Positions 42,373-50,771 of a stretch of 64,000 nt of DNA are shown in pieces. The notes under the pieces are model-generated. The model saw only the letters and a program-made list of their open reading frames with translations. It made no database searches and was not told the DNA's origin. Numbering within the stretch: position 1 is the first letter of the stretch; each line of letters starts with the position of its first letter. Made by a program: the position numbers and the translations under genes. Source of the stretch: Sporomusaceae bacterium FL31 (GTDB lineage Bacteria; Bacillota; Negativicutes; DSM-1736; Dendrosporobacteraceae); the NCBI GenBank assembly GCA_003990955.1, contig BIFV01000012.1, forward strand, positions 124,001-188,000, written 5' to 3'.

Positions 42373-44527
42373 CCTTTAGCTCCTTCTGCTTTCTAGCAAA
42401 AAACTCTATTTGATCGTGATCTTCATCCTCATCACCATATGTCATAACATTGTTTAGTTCTGGAGCAATAATTTTATCGCCACTAAGATTAAAAGCTTCT
42501 TCATGCCGAATTATCTCTTTCTCAGCTTTCCGGTTAATGCGAATGTTCCGAAGACGCTCTGCCTTACTGGCTTCATTTGGAGATACTGACACCTTTAATG
42601 CCTGATCTACGATTTGATTTATACCAGTATGCAAATCAATAGTTTCCTGAAATTGTTTCCTTGCTCCTTGAGCTTTATTTAAGCGCTGTTGTTCCTGCCA
42701 ATAAATTAAATCCTCAATGCTCTTATCCTTATACTGGCTCTGATGTTCAATTTGCCTACATACATCAAAGCCTCTGTAATCCTCCCTCGGAATGTAAATG
42801 TAATTTAAGTTGCGAGGATCATAACAGATTTTTATTTTCTGTGCTTTTTTTGTCGCTGCTGGTTTGGCATACCAGTTTTCCTTAATAGCTCTATCGCATG
42901 TGTATCGAATGTTTTTAAAAATTATCCCCTTATTCGTGATATTTGCAGTATCTTTCGGTAACAAAGTGAGTTTCACAATATCCTGTGGATAACTCTTCAA
43001 GCTACCACCGCGATTCTTCATGCCCCATCGCCATAGGTCAACCGGTATGGGTTGTACATTATCGGATACCATTTCCTCATCAAGTGGGTAGGCATCTATC
43101 CTCCGGTTATTATGATGTAAAATACACAGAAGGACAATAGCACGGAATTCATCAATGGTAAGCTTAGCGTCTAATCGATATTCAGGTCCAATCCTAGAAT
43201 CTAATAGATTTCTATCAAATGTACCAGGAACTATTGGCTTTATCTTTTGATTTAACAAATTAAAATGATTTTCTACAATCCCTTTCCAATCTGGTCGATA
43301 CGGTGCTGCTATTTCATTTTTTATCTCCATTTTTTCCAGGTATGGTTGGATCATTTTTCCTGCAATTTCTCCCCTATCACTCACAAGTTTAGAGGGCAAA
43401 TAATGACATGGCCAATCATCTTCACTAATTTTTAGCCGCGAACTATACTCTGAATAAGCTTCACAGTATTTAGCCTTACTTTCACTTACGTTCACTAACG
43501 CCATTATTGCGCCAAGCCACGATGGCCCTTCAAGACCAACATAATAGCCAACAATCATCCGGCTAAAAACATCTATCACAATATAAATCACTGGTCGGCC
43601 GATAATCCAATTACGGTTAAATTTAGAGATAAGATATACATCTCCAACGGTTGCATCGATTTGAAACCGAGATCCCGGCCCATCGCTTCCTACAGTTGAA
43701 GATCCTAAAAGTGGCCTATACTTTGTTTCGTAAGCTTTGTTGCCTTTTCTTTTTCTAATTTCTAGTTCGTAGTCTTGATTTTTCTTTCGCCACCACACAA
43801 ATTGTGCACGTGTAGGGCAATTACCAATGTCATCAAGGATTACCCAGTGCTTTCCTTTTTCGTCATACCGAACATCTTTACTATAAAAATCGCGAAGCAA
43901 CATCCCGTAAGTAGCTGTAAGAGAATAACCCTCTAGAAAATACTTTTTATAAACAATACGAAATTGATTTTCAACTACATCATCAACATTTATTCCAGAA
44001 TTAAGAATACTTGGCCGTCCACGTTTTTTAGTTCCTGAGCTTTTAGGCTTATTTTTTCCACCTCGCGCATCATAATCAGGAGCCACAGCATCTATGTTCT
44101 GCCCTCTACGCCAATATCTACGTAATAAGGAATTAATGGTGTTTATTGAAGTTCCATGAATAACGGCTGCCTCTTTTACTAGTTTTCCCCGTTTATTTCT
44201 ATCAAAAATATCTGGAATACTCTTCACAAGATTGGCTATAATTTCGTAATTCTTATCACGTCTTTTTTTAGCATCTGATGAAATTTCATCATCATCCAAA
44301 ACTTTGATGTAAGGATCAGTAGACATCAGTTTCGATTTTTCCATATAGATATCCCATTTGAGATCATTTATACGTTTCAGTTCTGGAAATCCATTATTAT
44401 CTTTGGACATATCCATTAAATAAGCTACAATATTACCTTCATCAATCCAAACAATTCTATATATTCTTTTGGCATCTGCTTCTAACTGTTCAATGAGGCT
44501 ATTTACTACTAAAACATTTTGCATCAT
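42359..44527 (-). CDS. tnsB: TnsB, DDE transposase
   Basis: A 722-aa transposase of the retroviral-integrase type. It binds the end repeats and joins 3' ends to target DNA. The catalytic triad is D291 (FQIDATVGD), D384 (LVSDRGEIAG) and E419 (GIVENHFN), a D-x92-D-x34-E arrangement normal for the family. The N-terminal 180 residues contain helix-turn-helix DNA-binding domains (including KEAAVIHGTSINTINSLLRRYWRRG). The C-terminal tail should contact TnsC. It overlaps tnsA by 29 bases, so TnsA and TnsB are separate but translationally coupled. Confidence 0.95.
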   Translation of the reverse strand: MMQNVLVVNSLIEQLEADAKRIYRIVWIDEGNIVAYLMDMSKDNNGFPELKRINDLKWDIYMEKSKLMSTDPYIKVLDDDEISSDAKKRRDKNYEIIANLVKSIPDIFDRNKRGKLVKEAAVIHGTSINTINSLLRRYWRRGQNIDAVAPDYDARGGKNKPKSSGTKKRGRPSILNSGINVDDVVENQFRIVYKKYFLEGYSLTATYGMLLRDFYSKDVRYDEKGKHWVILDDIGNCPTRAQFVWWRKKNQDYELEIRKRKGNKAYETKYRPLLGSSTVGSDGPGSRFQIDATVGDVYLISKFNRNWIIGRPVIYIVIDVFSRMIVGYYVGLEGPSWLGAIMALVNVSESKAKYCEAYSEYSSRLKISEDDWPCHYLPSKLVSDRGEIAGKMIQPYLEKMEIKNEIAAPYRPDWKGIVENHFNLLNQKIKPIVPGTFDRNLLDSRIGPEYRLDAKLTIDEFRAIVLLCILHHNNRRIDAYPLDEEMVSDNVQPIPVDLWRWGMKNRGGSLKSYPQDIVKLTLLPKDTANITNKGIIFKNIRYTCDRAIKENWYAKPAATKKAQKIKICYDPRNLNYIYIPREDYRGFDVCRQIEHQSQYKDKSIEDLIYWQEQQRLNKAQGARKQFQETIDLHTGINQIVDQALKVSVSPNEASKAERLRNIRINRKAEKEIIRHEEAFNLSGDKIIAPELNNVMTYGDEDEDHDQIEFFARKQKELKDARR

Positions 44528-45344
44528 TGCTCACTCCGTTAATTACAATAAAATCAGAGGTTGGTGCATTGAACCTAATTTTCATTTCCATGTTAACAGC
44601 TACTTCTTTACGAGCAATTAGGTACTTAACTATATTGATCCCGCTTCCAGAAATAAGATTATTCTCCTTATCAAATGACTGACAGATGTAACGTATTTGA
44701 GTATTACTTGCTTGAATCTGATGTTTTATCATGTTGCAATAATAGCTAAGATCATCGTGAGTTAGATCTCCAATTTTTAAATGATAATTATCATGTATAA
44801 GATCTACGTTAGAAGTAATATTCCAAGGGATGTCTTTTTCTGTTACAATACCCCAATCTACACCTCTCGCTAACCAGTAACGCCGCTCTATTTCAAACTT
44901 TTCAATAACATTAGACTTTTCAAGATCAAGAGTCTTTTTAATCGTTCTTGCAATATTTCTCTTTTTGCCATCCAATACTACTGTTATTAAGAAGTCTGTT
45001 GTTAAAATGTACGGAAAGCCGTCTTCTTTAGAAACAGGATGCTTAATACCAGCTTCCTGAGCAATCTCCATCGTCTCTTTGTATTCTAGCAGAGGAAATT
45101 GCTCCCGAATATCAACAACATTTTTGGACCATTCAAGTAAGTAAAAGAAATTTGTCTCAATATCTGACATAAAATGGTGTAATCTACCACCAGTTTTCCA
45201 TCCTATACACCTAGTTTCCCTCCCTATCGAGGGAACATCGGTTACCTCGATCCAAGGTCTATAGCTGACCCCTTCACCCAAACCGCGCTTTTCCTTTATA
45301 AACTTATTATATTTCTTTTCATTCCACGAATAATCCCGCCCCAT
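44499..45344 (-). CDS. tnsA: TnsA, 5'-strand endonuclease of the transposase
   Basis: A 281-aa nuclease that cuts the 5' ends so the element moves by cut-and-paste. The ATG at 45344 is chosen because the GGTGG site precedes it; an upstream TTG frame is rejected. Catalytic residues by alignment to Tn7: E63 in SDIETNFF, D117 in LTTDFLI and K136 in RTIKKT. The position of the usual glutamine (Q-x-K) is Thr134. It is the first gene inside the right end, and its ribosome site lies in a fold-back stem with upstream sequence. Confidence 0.9.
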   Translation of the reverse strand: MGRDYSWNEKKYNKFIKEKRGLGEGVSYRPWIEVTDVPSIGRETRCIGWKTGGRLHHFMSDIETNFFYLLEWSKNVVDIREQFPLLEYKETMEIAQEAGIKHPVSKEDGFPYILTTDFLITVVLDGKKRNIARTIKKTLDLEKSNVIEKFEIERRYWLARGVDWGIVTEKDIPWNITSNVDLIHDNYHLKIGDLTHDDLSYYCNMIKHQIQASNTQIRYICQSFDKENNLISGSGINIVKYLIARKEVAVNMEMKIRFNAPTSDFIVINGVSNDAKCFSSK

Positions 45345-45348
45345 AGAA

Positions 45349-45399
45349 AAAACCACCTTTTTCCAGTATACCAAGAGTATACCAGAAATTGGTGGTTTT
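45349..45399 (-). promoter_or_regulatory. Fold-back stem covering the tnsA ribosome site, with internal TATACT repeats
   Basis: On the minus strand AAAACCACC (45391-45399) pairs perfectly with GGTGGTTTT (45349-45357), which contains the tnsA ribosome site. The 33-base loop holds two tandem GGTATACT copies, possible -10 hexamers or an operator. Transcripts reading through from glmS would contain both arms and hide the ribosome site. Transcripts starting inside the loop would not. The role is inferred. Confidence 0.55.
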
Positions 45400-45424
45400 A
45401 AATATAATTATTCAATATTTTCAG

Positions 45425-45473
45425 TTAGTAAAGTTATTTTTTATTCATTGAAGATAATTTTTATTTAACATCA
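45425..45473 (-). repeat. Right end with terminal and subterminal TnsB-type repeats
   Basis: The terminal inverted repeat occupies 45448-45473. A diverged second motif, TGAATAAAAAATAACTTTAC, lies directly next to it (about 45425-45447 on the minus strand). Closely packed sites at the right end and spaced sites at the left are the usual Tn7 asymmetry. Confidence 0.75.
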
Positions 45474-45501
45474 AATCAAACAAAGAAGGCTAATTATCTT
45501 A
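45474..45501 (-). other. attTn7 junction downstream of glmS
   Basis: The right copy of the 5-bp duplication AATCA (45474-45478) is followed by 20 bases and then the glmS stop codon. The recognition sequence for TnsD is the conserved 3' coding end of glmS, here encoding RNLAKSVTVE. Confidence 0.9.
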
Positions 45502-47328
45502 TTCTACAGTAACACTTTTTGCCAAATTGCGTGGCTTATCAACGTCGCAGCCACGGGTTACAGCAGCATAGTAGGACAGGAGTTGTAATGGAAGAACAGC
45601 CAGGATTGGGGCTAAGAGTTTATCAGTAGCCGGAATAAAGATAACATGATCGACATACTTATCGATTTGTGCATCTCCTTTTAAGGCAATCCCGATGACC
45701 ACAGCATCACGTGCTTTTACTTCTTTGATATTGCTTAAAGTCTTTTCGTAGACATCGCTTTGAGTAGCCAGGGCAATGACTGGTACTCCTTCAATGATAA
45801 GAGCCAGCGTTCCGTGTTTCAGTTCACCGGCAGCATAAGCTTCAGCATGGATATAGGAAATTTCTTTTAGCTTCAGCGAACCTTCCAAGGCTACAGCATA
45901 GTCAAGTGAACGCCCAATGAAGAATACATCTTCATTGAAACCATATTTTTGAGCAAAGGTCTTAATCGGCTCAACATCCTCGAGGATCTCATGAACTTGG
46001 CTTGGCAAATTGCGTAAGCCTTGGATCAGTTCTTTAATCCGCTCTGGTGAAAGCGTTTCTTTAAGTCCAGCCATATAAGTTGCCAGCATGAACATGGTTA
46101 CAAGCTGAGTGGTGTACGCCTTTGTGGAAGCTACGGCAATTTCCGGGCCAGCCCAAGTATAGATGACATTGTCAGCTTCACGGGCAATAGAGGAACCAAC
46201 TACATTCGTTACCGCCAAGGTTCTGGAGCCAAGACGCTTAGCCTCTTTTAATGCAGCCAGCGTATCACTGGTCTCGCCTGATTGGCTAACAACAATAGTC
46301 AGTGTGTTCTCATCAACCAATGGTGAGCGATAGCGGAACTCGGAGGCAATATCCACTTCAACCGGAATGCGAGCTAATTTTTCAATATAATATTTCCCAA
46401 CAACACCGGCATGGTAAGCTGTACCGCAAGCCACAATAAAGATCTTCTTAAAGGCTTTGATATCATGCTTATTCCATTTAAGTTCATCAAGCAGAATGGC
46501 ACTGTCATCCTTAGCCAGGCGCGCCGACATGGTTTCACGTACAGCTTTTGGCTGCTCGTAGATTTCTTTGATCATGAAGTGCTCATAGCCGCCTTTTTCG
46601 GCAGCTTCAGCATCCCAGTTTACTTCAAATACCTTTTTCGTCACTGGAACACCCTGACGATTTTGAACCCAAACCGAATCTTTGGTTACAATGGCCATTT
46701 CGCCATCGCTAAGAATATAGGTTTTACGGGTACGGTTGATGATGGCCGGAATATCGGAGGCGATAAAGTTTTCGCCTTCACCCAGGCCAATAACCAGCGG
46801 ATTGTCCTGCTTGGTGCAGATAATTTTATCAGGCTCATGTTCGGTCATAAACACCAAAGAATAGGAGCCTTCAATAACAGACAGCACTTTTTTGACAGCT
46901 GCTTCTAAATCCCCAGTATAATATTCTTCCACTAAATGAGCAACTACTTCAGTATCAGTTTCAGAAGTGAAGACATGGCCTTTCTCAATCAGCTGTTCTT
47001 TTAAAGTAAGATAGTTCTCGATAATCCCGTTATGCACAACAACAAACTTGCCTGAGCAATCGGTATGAGGATGAGAGTTGACGTCAGAAGGACGGCCATG
47101 AGTAGCCCACCGTGTATGACCAATCCCAATATGTCCTTGAGGTTGGTGACTTTCGATTTTTTTCTCCAAAATTCCAAGACGGCCAACACTTTTCTCAACA
47201 TTTATTCTATTACCATCAAATACTGCAATACCGGCTGAATCGTAGCCACGGTATTCCAGTTTGGTCAAACCTTCGATTAAAAAGGGAGCGGCCTCATTAG
47301 GGCCAATATAACCAACAATACCACACAT
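45499..47328 (-). CDS. glmS: Glutamine-fructose-6-phosphate aminotransferase
   Basis: A 609-aa enzyme making glucosamine-6-phosphate for cell-wall synthesis. The N-terminal glutaminase domain starts MCGIVGYIG with catalytic Cys2. Two SIS sugar-isomerase domains follow (SQSGETSDTLAAL and related), ending in KPRNLAKSVTVE. Length is normal. Its mRNA leader holds a glmS ribozyme. The 3' end is the attachment site used by the transposon. Because the native terminator is now displaced, glmS transcripts probably run into the transposon right end. Confidence 0.97.
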   Translation of the reverse strand: MCGIVGYIGPNEAAPFLIEGLTKLEYRGYDSAGIAVFDGNRINVEKSVGRLGILEKKIESHQPQGHIGIGHTRWATHGRPSDVNSHPHTDCSGKFVVVHNGIIENYLTLKEQLIEKGHVFTSETDTEVVAHLVEEYYTGDLEAAVKKVLSVIEGSYSLVFMTEHEPDKIICTKQDNPLVIGLGEGENFIASDIPAIINRTRKTYILSDGEMAIVTKDSVWVQNRQGVPVTKKVFEVNWDAEAAEKGGYEHFMIKEIYEQPKAVRETMSARLAKDDSAILLDELKWNKHDIKAFKKIFIVACGTAYHAGVVGKYYIEKLARIPVEVDIASEFRYRSPLVDENTLTIVVSQSGETSDTLAALKEAKRLGSRTLAVTNVVGSSIAREADNVIYTWAGPEIAVASTKAYTTQLVTMFMLATYMAGLKETLSPERIKELIQGLRNLPSQVHEILEDVEPIKTFAQKYGFNEDVFFIGRSLDYAVALEGSLKLKEISYIHAEAYAAGELKHGTLALIIEGVPVIALATQSDVYEKTLSNIKEVKARDAVVIGIALKGDAQIDKYVDHVIFIPATDKLLAPILAVLPLQLLSYYAAVTRGCDVDKPRNLAKSVTVE

Positions 47329-47374
47329 TGGGTAATTCCTCCAAATAACAAATATTTATTTTTCATATGAATTT

Positions 47375-47515
47375 TTCTGCTTAGCCGTTTTGTTCCGCAA
47401 GTCACCTTGCGGGTTTGTCGGCTATCTAACGACCGCAGTGGCCGAGAGGCATCCGCTGACAATTTCGATAAACCTCTCCCTCGTCAACTTGCTCAAATTA
47501 GCAAGTACCAGCGCT
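47375..47515 (-). ncRNA. glmS ribozyme (GlcN6P-responsive self-cleaving riboswitch)
   Basis: The leader between glmM and glmS carries the conserved core on the minus strand: AAAGCGC at the cleavage site (cut just 5' of the G at about 47514), GTTGACGAGGGAGAGG, TTATCGA, GGCGGATG-like AGCGGATGCCTCTCGG, and a 3' domain with ACCCGCAAGGTGACTTGCGG. These match the glmS ribozyme class closely. Glucosamine-6-phosphate acts as cofactor for self-cleavage and lowers glmS expression. The rest of the 430-base gap (47516-47758) shows only a small hairpin after glmM. Confidence 0.95.
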
Positions 47516-47696
47516 TTACATTATTTTTTCTAAAAATCAGTTCGACTATCCATCTATCACCACCTTAATTTTATTTTCCAGTTGCTTGCAGATACAGATT
47601 TTACAATACTGACACAGCAAACTTCTGCTGAACGTAATTGCGTCTAATTAATGATTTCAACAGCTGACGCAACTTTCGCTCTATTAATATATACGC

Positions 47697-47724
47697 AAAG
47701 GAGCACCGTAGTGCTCCTGTACTA
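47697..47724 (-). terminator. Hairpin after glmM
   Basis: AGGAGCAC/GTGCTCCT stem with a 4-base loop, 35-62 bases after the glmM stop. The T tract is poor, so termination may be partial. Confidence 0.5.
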
Positions 47725-47758
47725 TTACATTTTAATCTATTATTGCGCTTGGGTCAAC

Positions 47759-49108
47759 TTAACTTTGTCCTTGCTCCTGTTTAATCACATCGGCAATACC
47801 GTGAACCAGCTTTTCCAACTGGGGTAACGTCGGTCCCTCAGCCATAACCCGGATTAAGGGCTCTGTGCCAGATGGTCGTACTAAAATACGGCCGCTTTCT
47901 CCTAGTTCAGCTTCACCAGCCTTGATCGCCGCATCGATAATCTGATTATCTTGCCAGCCATCTTTGCTCTGGACGCGTACATTGACTAAAAGCTGTGGAT
48001 AGCGTGTCATAAGTCCTGCCAGCTCTGAAAGCTTTTTGCCGCTTTTACGGGTTGACCAGATCAGTTGCAACGCGGTAATCAAACCATCGCCAGTGGTGCT
48101 ATGTTCGTTGAAGATGATATGACCGGATTGTTCGCCACCCAGGGTATACCCATACTCTCTCATATTCTCTAGCACATAACGGTCACCAACAGGAGTGATC
48201 TCTAACCTGCCGCCAGCTTTTTTAATGGCCTGATGCAGACCAATATTACTCATCACCGTTGTAACCAGCGTATTGTCTTTAAGTTGGTTTTGTTTCAAGA
48301 GCTCCAATGCACAAATCACCATAATTTGATCGCCATCCACCAAAGCACCGGTTTCATCAACGGCCAGGCAGCGATCGGCGTCACCATCATGGGCAATCCC
48401 GATATCGGCTTGATGCTTAATGACGGCTTGCTGCAAACCGGCCATATGAGTTGAACCACAATCTTTGTTAATATTAATGCCGTTAGGGCTGTCATTAATG
48501 ACGACTACCTCAGCACCCAGACTTTTCAGCACAGCAGGTGCCACTTCAAAAGCCGCTCCGTTAGAACAGTCAACAACGATTTTGAATCCGGCGAAAGATT
48601 CCCCTACTGTACTAATCGCATAATCGATATATTCTTTGATCAGGTCATGGCGGTACTCAATCGTTCCCACGCCCTCAGCAGTTGGACGGGCTAATTCATC
48701 GGTTGTTTGCAATACTAAGTCTTCTAACTTTTCTTCCACAACATCAGGCAGCTTATAGCCTGTACCGGCAAAAAATTTAATGCCATTATCGGGATACGGA
48801 TTATGCGAAGCTGAGATGACTACACCCGCCTGAGCGTTAAGCTTGCGAGTTAAATAAGCCACAGCCGGTGTAGGTACAACTCCAGCTAGAATCGCTTTAC
48901 CACCTGCCGAACAAATTCCTGCCGCCAAGGCTGCCTCAAGCATCTGCCCGGATATGCGGGTATCCCGCCCAATTACTACTACAGGCTGACAATGAGATTC
49001 CTCACCAAAAAAAGCAGTTGCCGCCCGACCTAAACGAAAAGCTAATTCAGGAGTCAGCTCCTTATTCGCTACACCACGAACTCCATCTGTTCCAAAAAGT
49101 CTCCCCAT
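47759..49108 (-). CDS. glmM: Phosphoglucosamine mutase
   Basis: A 449-aa enzyme converting glucosamine-6-phosphate to glucosamine-1-phosphate. It begins MGRLFGTDGVRGVAN and has the phosphoserine loop VISASHNPYPDNGIK, the metal site DGDADR and the C-terminal RPSGTEPLIRVM. AAGGGAG precedes the ATG. It follows cdaA, cdaR and a FAD-protein gene, a conserved Firmicute arrangement in which GlmM also restrains the CdaA cyclase. Confidence 0.97.
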   Translation of the reverse strand: MGRLFGTDGVRGVANKELTPELAFRLGRAATAFFGEESHCQPVVVIGRDTRISGQMLEAALAAGICSAGGKAILAGVVPTPAVAYLTRKLNAQAGVVISASHNPYPDNGIKFFAGTGYKLPDVVEEKLEDLVLQTTDELARPTAEGVGTIEYRHDLIKEYIDYAISTVGESFAGFKIVVDCSNGAAFEVAPAVLKSLGAEVVVINDSPNGININKDCGSTHMAGLQQAVIKHQADIGIAHDGDADRCLAVDETGALVDGDQIMVICALELLKQNQLKDNTLVTTVMSNIGLHQAIKKAGGRLEITPVGDRYVLENMREYGYTLGGEQSGHIIFNEHSTTGDGLITALQLIWSTRKSGKKLSELAGLMTRYPQLLVNVRVQSKDGWQDNQIIDAAIKAGEAELGESGRILVRPSGTEPLIRVMAEGPTLPQLEKLVHGIADVIKQEQGQS

Positions 49109-49149
49109 ACGATTAAGTTTTCTCCCTTCTTGATTGCAAATATCTATAA

Positions 49150-50745
49150 TTAAGCTTTGTATTGTCCAATTACAGCCAATGCAGCATTAAGGCCGTCAAG
49201 TGCTGCGCTCATAATGCCGCCTGCATAGCCGGCGCCTTCGCCAATTGGATAGAGTCCTGCGGTATTGATCGACAGAAACTCCTTAGTTCGAAGTATCCGA
49301 ACTGGAGCGGAGGTTCTAGTTTCAACTCCGGTCATGACAGCACCAGGATGATCAAATCCACGGATCTTCCGGCCAAAATCGGGCAAGGCTTCTGCCAGTG
49401 TGGCTGTCACAAAGTCAGGCAAGCATTGACGTAAATCAACCGCTTTGGCCTCAGGCTTATAGCTTGGTTGCACTAAAAATTCAGTACTGCCTGTCTTACC
49501 TGCCAGGAAATCCCCTACTGTCTGCACAGGTGCAGCATAGTTCTGTCCGGCAATCTGATAAGCCAGCGCTTCATATTTACGCTGAAATTCAATGCCGCTT
49601 AATATATCATGCCCATAGTCGGCAGGATTAACATTCACTACCAAGGCACTATTGGCAATGCCAGATGCCCGATTATAATAACTCATGCCATTCGTAACAA
49701 CTTGTCCATTCTCTGAGGCCGCCGCCACCACCACTCCGCCTGGACACATGCAAAAGGAATAAGCTGTCCGGTCAGAATCCTTAGTATGATACACTAAGGC
49801 ATAGTCGGCTGCTGCCAATTGTGAATGCCCAGCCGCAGTCCCATATTGAGCCTGGTCAATGAGTTCTTGCGGGTGCTCAATGCGAACACCAATTGCAAAT
49901 GGTTTGGCTTCCATCGCCACTCCAGACTGATGAAGCATCGCATAAGTATCACGGGCACTGTGGCCAATACCGAACAGAGCAACCTTACAGGGAATATATC
50001 GGCTGCAATTGACAGTCAATCCTTGCAGCTTGCCGTCTTTAACATCAATTGCAGTGACCTGACTTTCAAATTCGACCTGACCACCGAGCTTAATGATACG
50101 CTGCCGAATGTTTTTTACTACCTGGCGCAGTCTATCAGTACCAATATGCGGTTTATGCAAATATTTGATTTCCGGAGGCGCTCCGGCTTCCACCAGTAAG
50201 TTTAATACCTCCCGCATTCTGGGATCATGTACCCGGGTGGTTAACTTACCATCGGAAAAAGTACCGGCACCGCCTTCACCAAATTGAACGTTGGATATGG
50301 CATCAAACTGACCAGTTTGCCAAAAACGGGTAATATCCTGAGTCCGTTGATCCACATCGCGGCCCCGTTCCAACACAATTGGCCGGTACCCCCGCTGCGC
50401 TAACGTCAAAGCCGCCAGCATGCCTGCTGGGCCAAGACCAACCACCACTGGTTGTGATTCAAGCGGCACTTGTCCAAAAACAATGGGTTGCGAAACATAA
50501 TCACCAACTACCGTGACATCTTTATCACCACGTAATCGAGATAAAATCTGTCCTTCCGGAACAGCAACCTCGACATCAATCGAGTAGACAAAGTTTATGT
50601 TATTTTTGCGTCTGGCGTCAAGCGCTTTACGTATAATGACCACCTCAAGCACAGCCTGAGGTGGCAGTTTCAAACGTTTAGCTGCTAACTTCGCCATTGC
50701 CGAGGGATCATCAATCGACACCCGTAAGTTAGTTATGCGTAACAA
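49150..50745 (-). CDS. FAD-dependent oxidoreductase (COG2509-type)
   Basis: A 531-aa flavoprotein. A short N-terminal domain (1-95) precedes the dinucleotide fold VVGLGPAGMLAALTLAQRG. GGAGTFSDGKLTTR and a C-terminal GEGAGYAGGIMSAALDGLNAAL segment are typical of the COG2509 group of uncharacterised FAD-dependent dehydrogenases. The start is TTG after GGAGAG. It lies between cdaR and glmM in the same direction and is probably co-transcribed. Its substrate is unknown. Confidence 0.85.
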   Translation of the reverse strand: MLRITNLRVSIDDPSAMAKLAAKRLKLPPQAVLEVVIIRKALDARRKNNINFVYSIDVEVAVPEGQILSRLRGDKDVTVVGDYVSQPIVFGQVPLESQPVVVGLGPAGMLAALTLAQRGYRPIVLERGRDVDQRTQDITRFWQTGQFDAISNVQFGEGGAGTFSDGKLTTRVHDPRMREVLNLLVEAGAPPEIKYLHKPHIGTDRLRQVVKNIRQRIIKLGGQVEFESQVTAIDVKDGKLQGLTVNCSRYIPCKVALFGIGHSARDTYAMLHQSGVAMEAKPFAIGVRIEHPQELIDQAQYGTAAGHSQLAAADYALVYHTKDSDRTAYSFCMCPGGVVVAAASENGQVVTNGMSYYNRASGIANSALVVNVNPADYGHDILSGIEFQRKYEALAYQIAGQNYAAPVQTVGDFLAGKTGSTEFLVQPSYKPEAKAVDLRQCLPDFVTATLAEALPDFGRKIRGFDHPGAVMTGVETRTSAPVRILRTKEFLSINTAGLYPIGEGAGYAGGIMSAALDGLNAALAVIGQYKA

Positions 50746-50771
50746 TCAGTTCTCTCCTATCATACTTGCAG

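Larger units (their letters stand above)
3684..45473. mobile_element. 41.8 kb Tn7-like transposon at attTn7 carrying an arsenic respiration and resistance island
   Basis: The termini are inverted repeats of 26 bp: the left end starts TGATATTGAATAAAAATTAG at 3684 and the right end, read inwards from 45473, starts TGATGTTAAATAAAAATTAT, with 23 of 26 positions identical. Both are flanked by AATCA (3679-3683 and 45474-45478), the 5-bp duplication expected for Tn7-family transposition. The insertion lies about 20 bases beyond the glmS stop, the standard attTn7 position, with tnsA nearest glmS as in Tn7. tnsABCD lie at the right; a second tniQ-tnsC pair and a restriction-modification-like cassette lie at the left, with arsenic genes between. 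The element looks more AT-rich than the arginine genes. No tnsE or cas gene was seen. Confidence 0.93.

Noticed and set aside
3684..45473. CRISPR-associated (CAST) transposon
   Set aside because: Two TniQ proteins suggested RNA-guided transposition, but no cas gene, no CRISPR array and no repeat-spacer pattern is present. Both TniQ proteins are of long TnsD type.
38179..45473. tnsABCD as a separate smaller transposon ending at the 38184 repeat
   Set aside because: That repeat does not match the right terminal inverted repeat, and no AATCA or other 5-bp duplication flanks it. The 3684 end matches in both respects.
46411..46908. 165-codon plus-strand frame inside glmS
   Set aside because: It is antisense to a highly conserved enzyme and shows no ribosome site or recognisable domain.
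49825..50199. 124-codon plus-strand frame inside the FAD oxidoreductase gene
   Set aside because: It is a shadow of the coding strand; the composition follows the antisense codons and there is no start signal.
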